Source: Variovorax sp. PCZ-1
GTDB lineage: Bacteria > Pseudomonadota > Gammaproteobacteria > Burkholderiales > Burkholderiaceae_C
Length of the DNA: 64,000 nt
Reading direction: 5' to 3'
Assembly: GCF_018413605.1 (NCBI RefSeq)
Contig: NZ_JAHCDN010000002.1
Span: forward strand, 62,001 to 126,000
Shown: positions 8,934 to 19,313 of the stretch, in pieces
Position numbering within the stretch: position 1 is the stretch's first letter
Layout: every line of letters begins with the position of its first letter
Notes under the pieces: generated by a model
Database searches by the model: none
What the model was told of the DNA's origin: nothing
The model's input: the letters and a program-made list of their open reading frames with translations, nothing else
Position numbers and translations under genes: made by a program

Positions 8934-10510
8934 ATTGGTTCACCCGCTTTGGCCGTGGCAGCTTCATTGTTTTTATTGCGTTGCGCTATGGGCTGGATCA
9001 GCTCGTGCTCACGAGCTTTCAGAAGCCTTGGCTTAAAGTCATCGCGCGCATTGCATCGCTGGGCAGAAATTTAAGCGCGCCGCGTGGCCAGCGGCTGCGT
9101 GAGGCGCTCGAAGCGCTCGGCCCGATCTTCGTGAAATTCGGCCAAGTGCTTTCCACGCGCCGCGATTTGCTGCCCACCGATATTGCTGATGAGCTGGCGC
9201 TGCTGCAAGATCGTGTGCCGCCGTTTGATGCAAGCATTGCTGTGGCCACGATTGAGCGCTCTTTTGGCCGCAAGCTCGCTGATCTCTTTGAGAGCTTTGA
9301 TCAAAAGCCGATTGCCAGTGCATCGATTGCACAAGTGCATTTCGCCACACTCAAAACCAAAGATGGCCAGCTGCGCGAAGTGGCGGTGAAAGTGCTGCGC
9401 CCTGGCATGCTGCCCGTGATTGACAAAGATTTGAGCCTCATGCGCATGATGGCAGGCTGGGTGGAAAGTCTCTCGGCCGATGGCAAACGCTTGAAGCCGA
9501 TGGAAGTGGTGGCGGAGTTTGACAAGTATCTGCACGATGAGCTCGATCTCGTGCGCGAAGCCTCAAACGCTGCGCAACTTCGCCGCAATATGGCGGGCTT
9601 GAATTTGGTGATGATTCCCGAAATGTTTTGGGACTATTGCCATACCGAAGTCATCGTGATGGAGCGGATGACGGGCATCCCGATCAACCAGATCGATACG
9701 CTCAAAGCCGCAGGCGTCGATTTCAAAAAGCTTTCACGCGATGGTGTGACGATTTTCTTCACACAAGTCTTCCGCGATGGTTTTTTTCATGCCGATATGC
9801 ATCCCGGCAATATTCAGGTGAGCACGGCGAGCGAGACTTTTGGCCGCTACATCTCGCTGGATTTCGGCATTGTCGGCACGCTCACCGAGGTCGATAAAGA
9901 TTACCTCGCGCAAAACTTCGCCGCCTTTTTCCGCAGAGACTACAAGCGCGTGGCCGAGCTGCATATTGAATCAGGCTGGGTACCGCAAAACACACGGGTC
10001 GATGAGCTCGAATCCGCCATTCGTGCCGTCTGCGAGCCTTTCTTTGATCGGCCACTCAAAGAGCTCTCGCTGGGCATTGTGCTCATGCGCCTCTTCCAAA
10101 CCTCGCGCCGCTTCCATGTCGAGATCCAGCCCCAGCTTGTGCTCCTACAAAAGACCCTGCTCAACATCGAAGGCTTAGGCCGTCAGCTCGATCCCGATTT
10201 GGATTTGTGGGCCACCGCCAAGCCATTCCTCGAAAAATGGATGGCAGAGCAAGTCGGCCCGCAGCGCTTCTCGGATGCGCTCAAAGCCCAAGCGCCGCGC
10301 TATGCCAAGCTCATCCCGCATCTGCCGCGATTGCTCACTGATTATTTGCAGCGGCCAGGAGGCGGGAATGACGCGCTCATTCAAGAGCTGCTACAAGAGC
10401 AAAAGCGCACCAATGCCCTGCTGCAAAAAATCGTTTATGGCGCGATTGGCTTCGTGTTGGGAATGGTAGCGCTACAGCTCATTTTGTACCTACGCATCCG
10501 TCTCTGGTGA
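8930..10510 (+). CDS. ubiB: Ubiquinone biosynthesis regulatory protein kinase-like UbiB
   Basis: ABC1/UbiB/ADCK family atypical kinase or ATPase needed for ubiquinone synthesis. 526 residues, normal length. Signatures seen: the KxGQ motif in [16 protein letters not shown], the Ala-rich loop [11 protein letters not shown], the Lys of [17 protein letters not shown], and the DFG-like SLDFGIVG. Two C-terminal hydrophobic segments ([19 protein letters not shown] at the very end) anchor it in the inner membrane. ATG overlaps the ubiJ stop (ATGA), so the two are translationally coupled. Confidence 0.96.
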   Translation: MNWFTRFGRGSFIVFIALRYGLDQLVLTSFQKPWLKVIARIASLGRNLSAPRGQRLREALEALGPIFVKFGQVLSTRRDLLPTDIADELALLQDRVPPFDASIAVATIERSFGRKLADLFESFDQKPIASASIAQVHFATLKTKDGQLREVAVKVLRPGMLPVIDKDLSLMRMMAGWVESLSADGKRLKPMEVVAEFDKYLHDELDLVREASNAAQLRRNMAGLNLVMIPEMFWDYCHTEVIVMERMTGIPINQIDTLKAAGVDFKKLSRDGVTIFFTQVFRDGFFHADMHPGNIQVSTASETFGRYISLDFGIVGTLTEVDKDYLAQNFAAFFRRDYKRVAELHIESGWVPQNTRVDELESAIRAVCEPFFDRPLKELSLGIVLMRLFQTSRRFHVEIQPQLVLLQKTLLNIEGLGRQLDPDLDLWATAKPFLEKWMAEQVGPQRFSDALKAQAPRYAKLIPHLPRLLTDYLQRPGGGNDALIQELLQEQKRTNALLQKIVYGAIGFVLGMVALQLILYLRIRLW

Positions 10511-10524
10511 TTGTTCTTTACTTA

Positions 10525-10590
10525 TTTTTAAGCAAAAACGGCTGATTGCCGGCATCAATACTGCGCGAAGTGCTATGAAATACGCAGCAT
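10525..10590 (+). repeat. Dispersed palindromic element, copy 4
   Basis: Forward orientation, TTGCCGGCATCAATACTGCG then CGAAGTGCTATGAAA. The left flank reads TTTTTAAGCAAAAACGGCTG. It lies just after ubiB. Confidence 0.85.
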
Positions 10591-10701
10591 GCCATACATG
10601 GGCTCTTACTGAGTAAAAACCCTTTATTGCTCACGGGCTGACGTGAATTGGCATACAAGATGCATAAAATCCCAGCCATTGCTTAAGCGGAGACATCAAT
10701 C

Positions 10702-12153
10702 GTGAGTTCATTGATCATTTTTGTGGCCTTTTATCTGGCCGTCACCATTGCCATCGGCCTCATCGCTGCGCGCCGCGTGCAGAATTCGGCTGATTACATG
10801 GTGGCTGGCCGCAGCTTGCCGCTGTATATGAACATGGCCACGGTGTTTGCCACTTGGTTTGGCGCGGAGACGGTGCTCTCCATCTCGGCCACCTTTGCGC
10901 GCGATGGCTTAGGCGGCATCCCTGGCGATCCGTTTGGCGCATCGCTGTGTCTCGTGCTCGCGGCCTTGCTGTTTGCCAAGCTGTTCTATCGCATGAATCT
11001 CCTAACGATTGGTGATTTTTACAAGCAGCGCTATGGCAAAACGGTCGAGGTGATCACGAGTTTTGCCATCGTGGCATCGTACTTGGGCTGGACATCGGCG
11101 CAAATGACGGCTCTGGGCTTGGTGATTCATGTGCTCTCGGGGGGCGCTGTCAGCTTAAGCGCCGCGATTGTGATTGGCGGCTTGGTCGTGCTGATCTATA
11201 CGATTTTTGGCGGCATGTGGTCGGTGGCTTTCACCGATCTCTTCCAGGTGGTGGTGATCATCGTTGGTCTGTCACTCGTGGCTTGGCTGGTGAGTGATAT
11301 GGCGGGCGGCACACAAAAAGTGATCGCGCAGGCCGCAGCAGATGGCAAATTCAACTGGATTCCGGCAGACAGCAAGGGCTGGTGGGCGATGGCGGGCGCA
11401 TTCTTCGCCTTTGCCTTTGGCTCGATTCCTCAGCAAGACGTGTTCCAACGTATGACCAGCGCCAAAGATGAGAAAACGGCGATGCGCGGCACGATGTTCG
11501 GTGGCCTGATTTACTTTGCCTTTGCTTTCGTTCCCATGTTCATCGCTTATGCCGCTGTGGTGTCCGATCCAGCTGTAGCGAAGCTGTTTGGTGCGGAAGA
11601 TGCGCGCGAAATCCAAAAAGTGTTGCCTGATTTGGTGTTGGGCAAAATGCCGCTGTGGGCACAGGTGATGTTCTTCGGCGCGCTGCTCTCGGCGATTTTG
11701 TCCACCGCCAGTGGCGCTTTGCTCGCGCCCACTTCGTTGTTCACAGAAAACGTGCTCAAGCCTTTTGTGCCGAAGATGAATGACAAGCAATTCCTCTTCA
11801 CTCTACGCATCGTCTTGGTCACCTTTACCGCTATTGCCCTGCTCTTTGCTTTGAACAGCACGAGCACGATGTATGAAATGGTGCAAAACGCCTACAACGT
11901 GACTTTGGCTGGCGCATTCATCCCCTTGGTGGCGGGCGCCTACTGGAAGCGCGCCACCACGCAGGGCGCGATGTTTGCCGCGATCGGCGGGCTGGCTGTT
12001 TGGCTGGGCGCCATGAATTTCGCACCCGAATCGCTGATCCCGGCCAATTTACTGGGTTTGTTTGCCTCGGCTGTGTTGATGCTGCTGGGCTCGCTTGCGC
12101 CGCAAATCATCAAAAACGCTGGGCATCCCATCCCAAAGCACGCTTTTGACTAA
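10702..12153 (+). CDS. Sodium:solute symporter (SSF/SSSF family)
   Basis: 483 residues with about 13 predicted membrane helices. Family features include the N-terminal YMVAGRSLPLYMN, the TM region YLGWTSAQMTALG, and YTIFGGMWSVAFTDLFQ (the SSF signature region). It resembles the proline/pantothenate branch (PutP/PanF-like); the substrate cannot be read from sequence. The start is GTG 10702, supported by GCGGAG about 9 bases upstream. It stands alone between ubiB and the fmdB-aspS group, with no catabolic partner. Confidence 0.88.
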   Translation: MSSLIIFVAFYLAVTIAIGLIAARRVQNSADYMVAGRSLPLYMNMATVFATWFGAETVLSISATFARDGLGGIPGDPFGASLCLVLAALLFAKLFYRMNLLTIGDFYKQRYGKTVEVITSFAIVASYLGWTSAQMTALGLVIHVLSGGAVSLSAAIVIGGLVVLIYTIFGGMWSVAFTDLFQVVVIIVGLSLVAWLVSDMAGGTQKVIAQAAADGKFNWIPADSKGWWAMAGAFFAFAFGSIPQQDVFQRMTSAKDEKTAMRGTMFGGLIYFAFAFVPMFIAYAAVVSDPAVAKLFGAEDAREIQKVLPDLVLGKMPLWAQVMFFGALLSAILSTASGALLAPTSLFTENVLKPFVPKMNDKQFLFTLRIVLVTFTAIALLFALNSTSTMYEMVQNAYNVTLAGAFIPLVAGAYWKRATTQGAMFAAIGGLAVWLGAMNFAPESLIPANLLGLFASAVLMLLGSLAPQIIKNAGHPIPKHAFD

Positions 12154-12188
12154 ACGCCGAGCCAAACGTCGGGTTCAGGGCGACAAAC

Positions 12189-12223
12189 TATAATGCTGGG
12201 TTGCCCGCACCGTAGCGGGCAAC
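12189..12223 (+). promoter_or_regulatory. Candidate promoter -10 box plus 5' hairpin upstream of the FmdB gene
   Basis: A perfect TATAAT lies at 12189-12194; the -35 region is weak. Six bases downstream is a perfect 9-bp hairpin (GTTGCCCGC/GCGGGCAAC, 12200-12223), which would form near the 5' end of the transcript. It could stabilise the mRNA or act in attenuation. Confidence 0.45.
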
Positions 12224-12245
12224 GTTCATTTTTGCTTCCAGCATC

Positions 12246-12602
12246 ATGCCGATTTACGCCTACAAATGCTCTGACTGCGGCCACGCCAAAGACGTGCTGC
12301 AAAAAATCTCTGACGATCCGCTTACCATCTGCCCCGCCTGCGGGGCTGCGGCATTCTCCAAGCAAGTGACTGCGGCTGGCTTCCAGCTCAAGGGCGCTGG
12401 CTGGTATGTGACGGATTTTCGCTCAGGCGGTGATGGGGCGAACAGCGGCGTAGGCAAGGCGGCCGAAGCACCGAAGACCGATGCGCCAGCGGCCACGCCT
12501 GCAGCTGCCCCCGCAGCTTCTACGGCTGCACCTGCTGCTTCTCCAGCACCAGCCCCTGCACCAGTTGCTACTAAATCTGTAGCATCTCCCGCAGCTTCCT
12601 AG
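12246..12602 (+). CDS. FmdB-family zinc-ribbon protein
   Basis: The N-terminal 75 residues form the FmdB-type zinc ribbon: MPIYAYKCSDCGHAKDVLQK, then a second CPAC about 20 residues later. The rest is a low-complexity Ala/Pro tail (APAATPAAAPAAS and similar), probably disordered. The family is often called a putative regulatory protein, with no proven role. It precedes the DUF502 gene and aspS, a common Burkholderiales order. The last codons and the TAG stop come from copy 18 of the dispersed repeat (12566-12628), so the element has set the C-terminus. Confidence 0.85.
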   Translation: MPIYAYKCSDCGHAKDVLQKISDDPLTICPACGAAAFSKQVTAAGFQLKGAGWYVTDFRSGGDGANSGVGKAAEAPKTDAPAATPAAAPAASTAAPAASPAPAPAPVATKSVASPAAS

Positions 12603-12628
12603 CCGGCGAATGGCTTAAAACGCTTTGA
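12566..12628 (+). repeat. Dispersed palindromic element, copy 18, overlapping the FmdB stop codon
   Basis: Reverse orientation and diverged. The left hairpin is TGCTACTAAATCTGTAGCA; GCCGGCGAATGGCTTAAAAC matches the right half. The TAG stop lies within the element at 12600-12602. Confidence 0.65.
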
Positions 12629-12675
12629 AATCCATCTGACATTCATCTGAAACTTGGCTCTGAGACACTTCAACA

Positions 12676-13320
12676 ATGATGAAATCCATCCGTAAATGGC
12701 TGCTCGCAGGCTTGCTCGTGATCGTTCCGGTCATGGTCACGCTCTGGGTGCTTGATTGGATCGTCTCCAGCCTCGACAAAACCCTGCAGATCCTGCCCGG
12801 TGATTGGCATCCGGATAAGTTGATTGGTTTTCACATCCCCGGCTTTGGCGTGTTGCTTGCTTTGGCTATTTTGTTGGTCGTCGGCGCGGCAGCTAGCAAT
12901 TTTCTGGGCAAGAAGCTCGTCTCTTGGTGGGATGCGCTGCTCAATCGCATTCCGGTGGTGCGCTCGATTTATTCCAGCGTCAAACAAGTCTCTGACACGC
13001 TGTTTTCCGACAGTGGAAATGCCTTCCGCACCGCCGTGCTCGTGCAATGGCCGCGCGAGAATGTCTGGACGATTGCCTTTATCACCGGCACGCCTGTGGG
13101 CGAAGTCGCGTCGCATCTCAAAAACGGCAGCGCTGATGAATTCGTGAGCGTTTATGTGCCCACCACGCCCAACCCCACCGGCGGTTATTTTGTCTTGCTC
13201 AAAAAGAGCGATTGCATTGAACTCAAGATGAGCGTGGATGAAGCGCTCAAGTACATCGTCTCGATGGGTGTGGTGGTGCCAGGTGGCCCTGCTGCCTTAT
13301 CCACATCAGCCGCCAAGTGA
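12676..13320 (+). CDS. DUF502 inner-membrane protein
   Basis: 214 residues. Two N-terminal membrane helices ([21 protein letters not shown] and [20 protein letters not shown]) are followed by the conserved DUF502 cytoplasmic part ([46 protein letters not shown]). Function is unknown. Its stop overlaps GTG 13317, and aspS begins 20 bases further on, so the two genes are probably cotranscribed; the pairing of DUF502 with aspS is widespread in beta- and gammaproteobacteria. Confidence 0.88.
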   Translation: MMKSIRKWLLAGLLVIVPVMVTLWVLDWIVSSLDKTLQILPGDWHPDKLIGFHIPGFGVLLALAILLVVGAAASNFLGKKLVSWWDALLNRIPVVRSIYSSVKQVSDTLFSDSGNAFRTAVLVQWPRENVWTIAFITGTPVGEVASHLKNGSADEFVSVYVPTTPNPTGGYFVLLKKSDCIELKMSVDEALKYIVSMGVVVPGGPAALSTSAAK

Positions 13321-13340
13321 ATTTAGAAAGAGAAACAGTT

Positions 13341-15161
13341 ATGTCAGCAGTTACCTCCATGCGCTCAAGCTACGCCGGCCTCGTCACCGAAGCGCATCTC
13401 GGCCAAATCGTCACGCTCTGCGGCTGGGTCAATCGTCGCCGCGACCATGGTGGCGTGATCTTTATTGATTTGCGTGACCGCGAAGGCACAGTCCAAGTGG
13501 TTTGCGATCCGGATCGCGCTGACACGTTCAAAGTGGCCGAAGGCATTCGCAATGAATTCTGTGTGCAGATGAAAGGCCTCGTGCGCGCCCGCCCCGCCGG
13601 CACGACGAATGACAACATCAAAAGTGGCAAGATTGAAATTCTCTGCCATGAGCTCACTGTGCTCAACGCATCGGTCACGCCACCGTTCCAGCTCGATGAT
13701 GACAACCTGAGCGAGACCACGCGCCTCACACACCGCGTGCTCGATCTGCGCCGCCCCTACATGCAAAACAATTTGATGCTGCGCTACAAAGTGGCGATGG
13801 CGGTGCGCAATTATTTGGATGGCGCGGGCTTCATCGATATCGAAACGCCGATGCTCACTAAATCCACACCCGAAGGCGCGCGCGATTACCTCGTGCCCAG
13901 CCGCGTGCACGATGGCCAATTCTTCGCGCTGCCGCAATCGCCTCAGCTCTTCAAGCAGCTCTTGATGGTGGCCGGCTACGACCGCTATTACCAAATCACC
14001 AAATGCTTCCGCGATGAAGATTTGCGCGCGGATCGTCAGCCTGAATTCACGCAGATTGATATTGAGACCAGCTTCCTCACCGAGCAAGAAATTCGCGACA
14101 TGTTCCAAGGCATGATGACGCAAGTCTTCAAGCAAACCATGAATGTGGATCTCGGCGAATTCCCCGTGATGAAGTATGCAGACGCGATGTTCAAATACGG
14201 CTCAGATAAGCCCGATCTGCGCGTGCTGCTCGAATTCACCGAAATGACCGAAGAGATGAAGACGGTCGATTTCAAAGTCTTCAGCGGCGCTGCCAACATG
14301 AAGGGTGGCCGCGTGGTGGCTATGCGCGTGCCCCACGGTGGTGTGGAAGGCACCGGCTTTTCCCGCAGCGATATTGATGGCTTCACAGAATTCGTGAAGA
14401 TCTACGGCGCTAAGGGCTTGGCCTACATCAAGGTGTTGGATTTGGCAAAGGGCCGTGATGGCTTGCAAAGCCCGATTGTGAAAAACATCCATGACGAAGC
14501 CTTGAATGCGCTGCTGCAAAAGACTGGTGCGCAAAACGGCGACATCATTTTCTTCGGCGCAGACAAAGAGAAGATCGTCAACGACGCGATTGGCGCTCTA
14601 CGTATCAAAATCGGCCACAGCGATTTCGGCAAAAAAGGCGGTCTCTTCGTGGATCGTTGGGCACCGATGTGGGTGGTGGATTTCCCGATGTTTGAATACG
14701 ATGACGAAAGCCAGCGCTATACCGCTGTGCACCACCCCTTCACGGCGCCGAAAGACGGCCATGAAGACTGGATGGTGACCGCGCCTGAGAAATGCATCGC
14801 CAAAGGCTACGACATGGTCTTGAACGGCTGGGAAATCGGCGGCGGCTCCGTGCGTATCCACCGCGCCGATGTTCAGGCCAAAGTGTTTGATGCTTTGAAG
14901 ATCACGCCCGAGGAGCAGCAACTCAAATTCGGCTTCTTGCTCGATGCCCTGCAATACGGCGCGCCTCCTCACGGCGGCTTGGCCTTCGGCCTGGATCGCA
15001 TCGTGACCTTGATGACCAAAGCCGAATCCATTCGCGATGTGATTGCCTTCCCCAAGACGCAACGCGCTCAGTGCTTGCTCACGCAAGCGCCTTCGCCTGT
15101 GGACGAGAAGCAATTGCGCGAGCTGCATATCAAGCTGCGTAACACAGCCGCAGCTGCGTGA
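13341..15161 (+). CDS. aspS: Aspartyl-tRNA synthetase
   Basis: Class II aminoacyl-tRNA synthetase of bacterial AspRS type, with the OB-fold anticodon-binding domain ([20 protein letters not shown]). The class II motifs follow: motif 2 [18 protein letters not shown] and motif 3 [13 protein letters not shown]. The bacterial GAD insertion lies between them, around residues 290-410. 606 residues from ATG 13341, preceded by an AAAGAGAAA purine-rich stretch. The frame is open from GTG 13317, but that would add eight residues not usual in the family. It ends the run of plus-strand housekeeping genes; the repeat hairpin just downstream may act as its terminator. Confidence 0.97.
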   Translation: MSAVTSMRSSYAGLVTEAHLGQIVTLCGWVNRRRDHGGVIFIDLRDREGTVQVVCDPDRADTFKVAEGIRNEFCVQMKGLVRARPAGTTNDNIKSGKIEILCHELTVLNASVTPPFQLDDDNLSETTRLTHRVLDLRRPYMQNNLMLRYKVAMAVRNYLDGAGFIDIETPMLTKSTPEGARDYLVPSRVHDGQFFALPQSPQLFKQLLMVAGYDRYYQITKCFRDEDLRADRQPEFTQIDIETSFLTEQEIRDMFQGMMTQVFKQTMNVDLGEFPVMKYADAMFKYGSDKPDLRVLLEFTEMTEEMKTVDFKVFSGAANMKGGRVVAMRVPHGGVEGTGFSRSDIDGFTEFVKIYGAKGLAYIKVLDLAKGRDGLQSPIVKNIHDEALNALLQKTGAQNGDIIFFGADKEKIVNDAIGALRIKIGHSDFGKKGGLFVDRWAPMWVVDFPMFEYDDESQRYTAVHHPFTAPKDGHEDWMVTAPEKCIAKGYDMVLNGWEIGGGSVRIHRADVQAKVFDALKITPEEQQLKFGFLLDALQYGAPPHGGLAFGLDRIVTLMTKAESIRDVIAFPKTQRAQCLLTQAPSPVDEKQLRELHIKLRNTAAAA

Positions 15162-15170
15162 TGAAGGTGT

Positions 15171-15222
15171 AGAGTGCTATTGAATAAATAGCACTCTGCG
15201 CAGTCTCCAAGCCAGCAAATGC
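15171..15222 (+). repeat. Dispersed palindromic element, copy 5, with perfect hairpin arm
   Basis: Reverse orientation. AGAGTGCTATT and AATAGCACTCT form a perfect 11-bp inverted repeat around GAATA, followed by GCGCAGTCTCCAAGCCAGC. It lies 9 bases after the aspS stop, between convergent genes, where it could serve as a transcript end. Confidence 0.85.
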
Positions 15223-15239
15223 CCCCAAAGACTTAAAAA

Positions 15240-16091
15240 TCAGTAGGTGATGGTGAGCGTATGCGCTTGCGTACCGGTGCAGGTGCCAGTGGCGCATGTG
15301 CCTGCTTGATTCGCGGGTGCTGTTGCCGTGATGGAGTGTGCTTGAGGCGCGCCTGTTGCATTGACGCTTGTTGCACTGAGGCTGAGGTTATACAAAATGC
15401 CTGCAATGGTTCCGCTGTTCGCACTCAGGCTCATCGTGTAGGGCGTTTGATTCGTGCAGTTGACGCTGAAATTGGTGGTTGCATTGACTGGCGAAGCTGA
15501 GAATGCTTGATAGCTCAGATTGATGTTGCCAGGAGGGGTGCTGATGGCGCACACGGGATCGATCACGGCGTAAAACGCGATAGGATCTTGCCCCACAATG
15601 GGATTGGTCTGCGGAATACGCACAATGAAGCTAACCAAGGTGTCGTCGTAAGTACCTGCAGGTTTGCCAGTCTGGCTGGTGATGCGCAGATAGTAGGGTA
15701 CGTTGAATGAAGTGATCAAACCCGTGCCGAAATTGATGTTGCCGTTTACGCGCCGATTGCTGTTGTTCCATGTGGAGGCGTAAGTTGATTCGCGGTAGAT
15801 GTTGTAGTTCAGCGTTTGCGTGCCGCCGATTCTGGTGTATTGGCGTCCGGCAGGAGGTTCGCCTTGGTCTATGCCAACTGAATAAGTATTGGTAGCCGAG
15901 TCTGTGGATAGGCGTGTGCAGGTGATTGTCACCTGACCGGAGGTGTTCAAAACAGTACCTTGGGTGTAACGCACATTCAAAGAGTTTCCTGAGACCGTAC
16001 AGTCATAGGCTGCATGGCTGATGAGCGGCAAAGTACCCATCATGGACGCAGCAAGTGCGACCCAAGAGCGTTTGTTCATGCATCGTTTCAT
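15240..16091 (-). CDS. Csu-type pilus tip protein with two spore-coat-U domains
   Basis: 283 residues: signal peptide (ending PLISHA), then two SCPU (spore coat U/CsuE-like) domains. The second starts near PVCAISTPPGNINLSYQAFS and carries the usual paired Cys and the C-terminal beta strand HTLTITY used for donor-strand exchange. Two-domain SCPU proteins are tip adhesins of archaic (sigma, Csu) chaperone-usher pili. It is the last gene of the operon, and its ATG overlaps the usher stop (ATGA). An alternative ATG at 16079 is possible. By position and domain layout it corresponds to CsuE of Acinetobacter. Confidence 0.85.
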   Translation of the reverse strand: MKRCMNKRSWVALAASMMGTLPLISHAAYDCTVSGNSLNVRYTQGTVLNTSGQVTITCTRLSTDSATNTYSVGIDQGEPPAGRQYTRIGGTQTLNYNIYRESTYASTWNNSNRRVNGNINFGTGLITSFNVPYYLRITSQTGKPAGTYDDTLVSFIVRIPQTNPIVGQDPIAFYAVIDPVCAISTPPGNINLSYQAFSASPVNATTNFSVNCTNQTPYTMSLSANSGTIAGILYNLSLSATSVNATGAPQAHSITATAPANQAGTCATGTCTGTQAHTLTITY

Positions 16092-18508
16092 CGCTTCACT
16101 CCTTCGCAGCGCACAGGCCCTAGTCGCAAAATATCGTCGGCTTTGCTCTCGGGTGGCAGTTCGAGCTGTATCTTGCAGTTTGTGCCGTTGTGTTTGAGGA
16201 CCAAGGTATTTTTGGGCTGCAAACCTGTCATGAAGGCTTCACCGCGCCGAGCCACAAAGAATTCTTGTTTGTCACCCACCAATTCAATCTCTGCACCGGC
16301 TGGCGCATCTTGTCCATCGGCCAGAATGATCTTGATCAGCGCCGCGCGACCTGTACGCACAGGGAAGATGATTTTGACGCCGCTGCGTGCAGCTGGCACG
16401 GTGATTTGCTCGATGTTGTCAATCTCGGCACTGATGGGTAACTCGGAGGGATCCAGGCGAATGTTATTGCGCTGAAAAGATTGCAGGCGCGGCAAAAATG
16501 CTCGACCACTCGCATCGGTGCGAGCTTGTACGCTGCCTTGGAAGCCCACGCCTACATCGGCATAGCCCGGCACTTCCACGATGGCGAAGCTGTCTTGTAC
16601 CCGGCGAGAAGCATGCAATTGGCCATCGATGAAGACCAGGGCGCTTTGCAAACCGAGGCGCATGTTTTGCTGCGAAGCGTTGGCACTGATGTCGCCAGTG
16701 ACCAAAGCTTTACTGGCTTGGTGGTACAGGCCTGCTTCGGCATAGCCTTTGTCAGCGCGCACGCCTGCCAGAGCTCGCCAGCCTGTGCCCAACTCGCCAA
16801 CAGGCGCTTGGCTCACACTGGTGTAAGCATCGGTTTGGCCTGCGCGATGGTTCACGCTGGTGGAAGAGTTCATACGATTGTCGAGTGGAATATTCAGACT
16901 CAAGCCTATTGATGTGGCAGGCGCTGCCACGCCAGATCCAAAAGCACGTGTCGCGCTCACGCTCAGAGTGCTGCGCTGGCCGATGCGCATGGAGTAATTG
17001 GCGCTGGCTGTGCGGATTTCGCCTGTGCCGTAAGTGTCAATGCGCGCCAAGCCGACACCCAATGCGCCGAAGCGCTCGCTGTTGTAGCTGTAGTTGAGGG
17101 CGCTCTCTAGTTTGTTGGGAAGCGAATTGCCAGTGAGGCCAAGTTGGCGGTAATCTCGGCTCGCGCTGGTGACACGTCCGTTGAAACCATGCTTCAAGTG
17201 GCTGTATTCGAGGCCTATGCCCCACTCTGTGCCCTTGCCAGTAGTTTTGTCTCGGCTCGTTGCCAAGCTAGCGTAACCTAGCATTTGAAACGGCAGTGCC
17301 AGGTTCAGCCCTAGGCCGAGGGTTTGGGTATCGCTTCCGATTTGCGCGGAGATTTCACCCGTGGTTTCTTTGGAAAAACCGTAGCGATACAGGCCGGAGC
17401 CAAAGCCTTGGCCATACTTGGCACTGTCCGTACCGAGGTTTTCGCGTACCGCACCGAACTCGACACTCCAATCACTCAAGCCTTTTTCGAGCAAACTGCT
17501 GTGGCTGAAAAACGGTTGCACGATCACCGTCTCGCGCCCGAGCACATCGCGCACCACCATGCGCACATTGCCACCGCCCGTGAGCAACGGGAAATTGTCA
17601 ATAGCGAATGGACCGGTGGGTACGTTAGACGTTTGGCGTAACGCATCATTCACATACAGCTCCACCGTGCTGGGCGCGCTGGATGTGCCTTGGATCACAG
17701 GAATGGGCTGGCTGATAAAGCCCGGAGTCAGTGCAAAATTTCGCGTCAGCTGCACACCGCCGAAATACACACTGCGGCTGCCGACGCCACCGCGCGTGCT
17801 GGCATCACCCAAGCGAAGCGTGAGCTTGTGATCGGGCAGATCACGGGTGAACGTGGTTTCGAGCCTGCGCCAGCTGGAAGACAGTGCAGGATCACTCGTC
17901 ATCAAGTTCCGCCCTACAAAGCTGCTGGTGAGCACGCCCCAATTACCAGACAAACCTGCCTCGGTCAGCGCTCCCAAATCTCGTGTACCCACGCCGCCTG
18001 CATTGCGAAACCAGCTTTGGCTGTAATTCAGGTCGTAATTGAAAAACACCGCTGGAACACTGGGGCTGATGTCCAGCTTTTGCACATCGTCGTTTGCCAA
18101 GCGGGTGGATGCGAAAGCATTGGGGGAAAAAACGAGATCAATCGACTGGTCTGCGAAATTCAGGCGTGATTCATAGCCAGGCACGGATCCCAGTGAGTAC
18201 CATGCTTGGCTTCGATAAATGAGAGGCTGAACATTGTCGCGGCGATGGAGTCGCCATTCTGTGAACGCATCTTCCAGGGCATAGAGCATGCCATCGCGCT
18301 CCAAAAAGAGCCAATTACCACTGGGTGCGCCATTGACACGCACTTCCAGAGGCAAGATGCGCAAAGCGAGCGCAGGTGCGATGGGCGTGCCTACTGAACT
18401 AGGCGCAGGACTGATCTGTGCTTGTGCACCAACGGGTATCAAGCAGCCAACCATCAGCCCTGTGCGAAAGAGCGCCGACACCAAAGGATGGGCTGGCCTG
18501 CACTTCAT
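16088..18508 (-). CDS. Outer-membrane usher of archaic chaperone-usher pilus (CsuD-like)
   Basis: About 806 residues, with a signal peptide and then the usher layout: N-terminal domain, a large beta-barrel rich in aromatic/Gly repeats, a plug region (SAPSTVELYVNDALRQTSNVP), and a C-terminal domain with FLPRLQSFQRNNIRLD and the Cys pair near the end (NGTNCKIQLELP, GPVRCEG). Ushers translocate and assemble subunits delivered by the chaperone. ATG 18508 is used; TTG 18523 is in frame five codons upstream. The gene sits between the chaperone and tip-adhesin genes. Confidence 0.92.
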   Translation of the reverse strand: MKCRPAHPLVSALFRTGLMVGCLIPVGAQAQISPAPSSVGTPIAPALALRILPLEVRVNGAPSGNWLFLERDGMLYALEDAFTEWRLHRRDNVQPLIYRSQAWYSLGSVPGYESRLNFADQSIDLVFSPNAFASTRLANDDVQKLDISPSVPAVFFNYDLNYSQSWFRNAGGVGTRDLGALTEAGLSGNWGVLTSSFVGRNLMTSDPALSSSWRRLETTFTRDLPDHKLTLRLGDASTRGGVGSRSVYFGGVQLTRNFALTPGFISQPIPVIQGTSSAPSTVELYVNDALRQTSNVPTGPFAIDNFPLLTGGGNVRMVVRDVLGRETVIVQPFFSHSSLLEKGLSDWSVEFGAVRENLGTDSAKYGQGFGSGLYRYGFSKETTGEISAQIGSDTQTLGLGLNLALPFQMLGYASLATSRDKTTGKGTEWGIGLEYSHLKHGFNGRVTSASRDYRQLGLTGNSLPNKLESALNYSYNSERFGALGVGLARIDTYGTGEIRTASANYSMRIGQRSTLSVSATRAFGSGVAAPATSIGLSLNIPLDNRMNSSTSVNHRAGQTDAYTSVSQAPVGELGTGWRALAGVRADKGYAEAGLYHQASKALVTGDISANASQQNMRLGLQSALVFIDGQLHASRRVQDSFAIVEVPGYADVGVGFQGSVQARTDASGRAFLPRLQSFQRNNIRLDPSELPISAEIDNIEQITVPAARSGVKIIFPVRTGRAALIKIILADGQDAPAGAEIELVGDKQEFFVARRGEAFMTGLQPKNTLVLKHNGTNCKIQLELPPESKADDILRLGPVRCEGVKR

Positions 18509-18525
18509 AAGGCTGCACGACAATC

Positions 18526-19311
18526 TCAGGGAAGCCGCACGACGAACGATTGGTCTTTGCCATCGTCAAACGTGAGCTTGAGCGTGGCCTCGCCAGCCGC
18601 TATCGGTTGTGCAGCTGAGATGCCAATGGATTTACGCGCACCGGGCAAGATATAGGCGCCGCCTTCAAAGCGAGCCAAGGGCGCTGCCGCAGCATCGCCG
18701 CGCAGCACCAGAATTTCACGAATTTGCGCATAAGCGCTGCCTGTGTTCGCGCAAGTAATTGCCAAAGCCACACCTTCGCGATTTGCTTGGCAATTGATCT
18801 CGCGTTTGGCAATCGGTGGCGTGATGAAAACGGGCATGGATAGCGCCAAAGCAACTGGCACTTCAATCGAATTGCCTTTGGGTGCAGTGGCCTCAGGAAT
18901 TTCTCTCACAATCAGACGGTAGGTGAGTTGACGGCTCGCATCCGCGGGCTTGAGCAGTGCCAATCGCACGACTTGGCGCGCTTTGGGGCCAAGTTTGATG
19001 ATGGGGGGCGAGAGCACCATGTCTTCGGTGAGCACCAGCTCGTCTGTGCCATCGGGTTTTTGGCTCCACACGTTGATATCAGCCTGCAAAGCCACAGGCG
19101 AGTCACCTTCATTGGTGATCGTGATGGCCACCGCGCGATCACGTGGGGACATATAAACACGCACCGGCGTGACAGAGAAACTGCCAGCCAGCGCAGGCGC
19201 TGCGGGTAAAACAGCGGCAAGCGCCATCGCGAAAGACAGTGCAGCCCTTGGCAGGCAGGGTAAGAAGGACACTCGCTGAAGCAAGCTGAGGACGGTAGTG
19301 GGAGCATTCAT
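18526..19311 (-). CDS. Periplasmic pilus chaperone (CsuC-like)
   Basis: 261 residues. The long signal region ends PAAPALAGS, followed by two Ig-like domains of the PapD superfamily: SVTPVRVYMSPRDRAVAITITNEGDSPVALQADINVWSQ is split around the typical G1/A1 strands, and the conserved Lys-Val segment PKARQVVRLALL is present. It delivers subunits to the usher. The ATG lies two bases after the stop of the preceding subunit gene. The frame is open upstream to 19401, but that part belongs to the upstream gene. Confidence 0.92.
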   Translation of the reverse strand: MNAPTTVLSLLQRVSFLPCLPRAALSFAMALAAVLPAAPALAGSFSVTPVRVYMSPRDRAVAITITNEGDSPVALQADINVWSQKPDGTDELVLTEDMVLSPPIIKLGPKARQVVRLALLKPADASRQLTYRLIVREIPEATAPKGNSIEVPVALALSMPVFITPPIAKREINCQANREGVALAITCANTGSAYAQIREILVLRGDAAAAPLARFEGGAYILPGARKSIGISAAQPIAAGEATLKLTFDDGKDQSFVVRLP

Positions 19312-19313
19312 GC

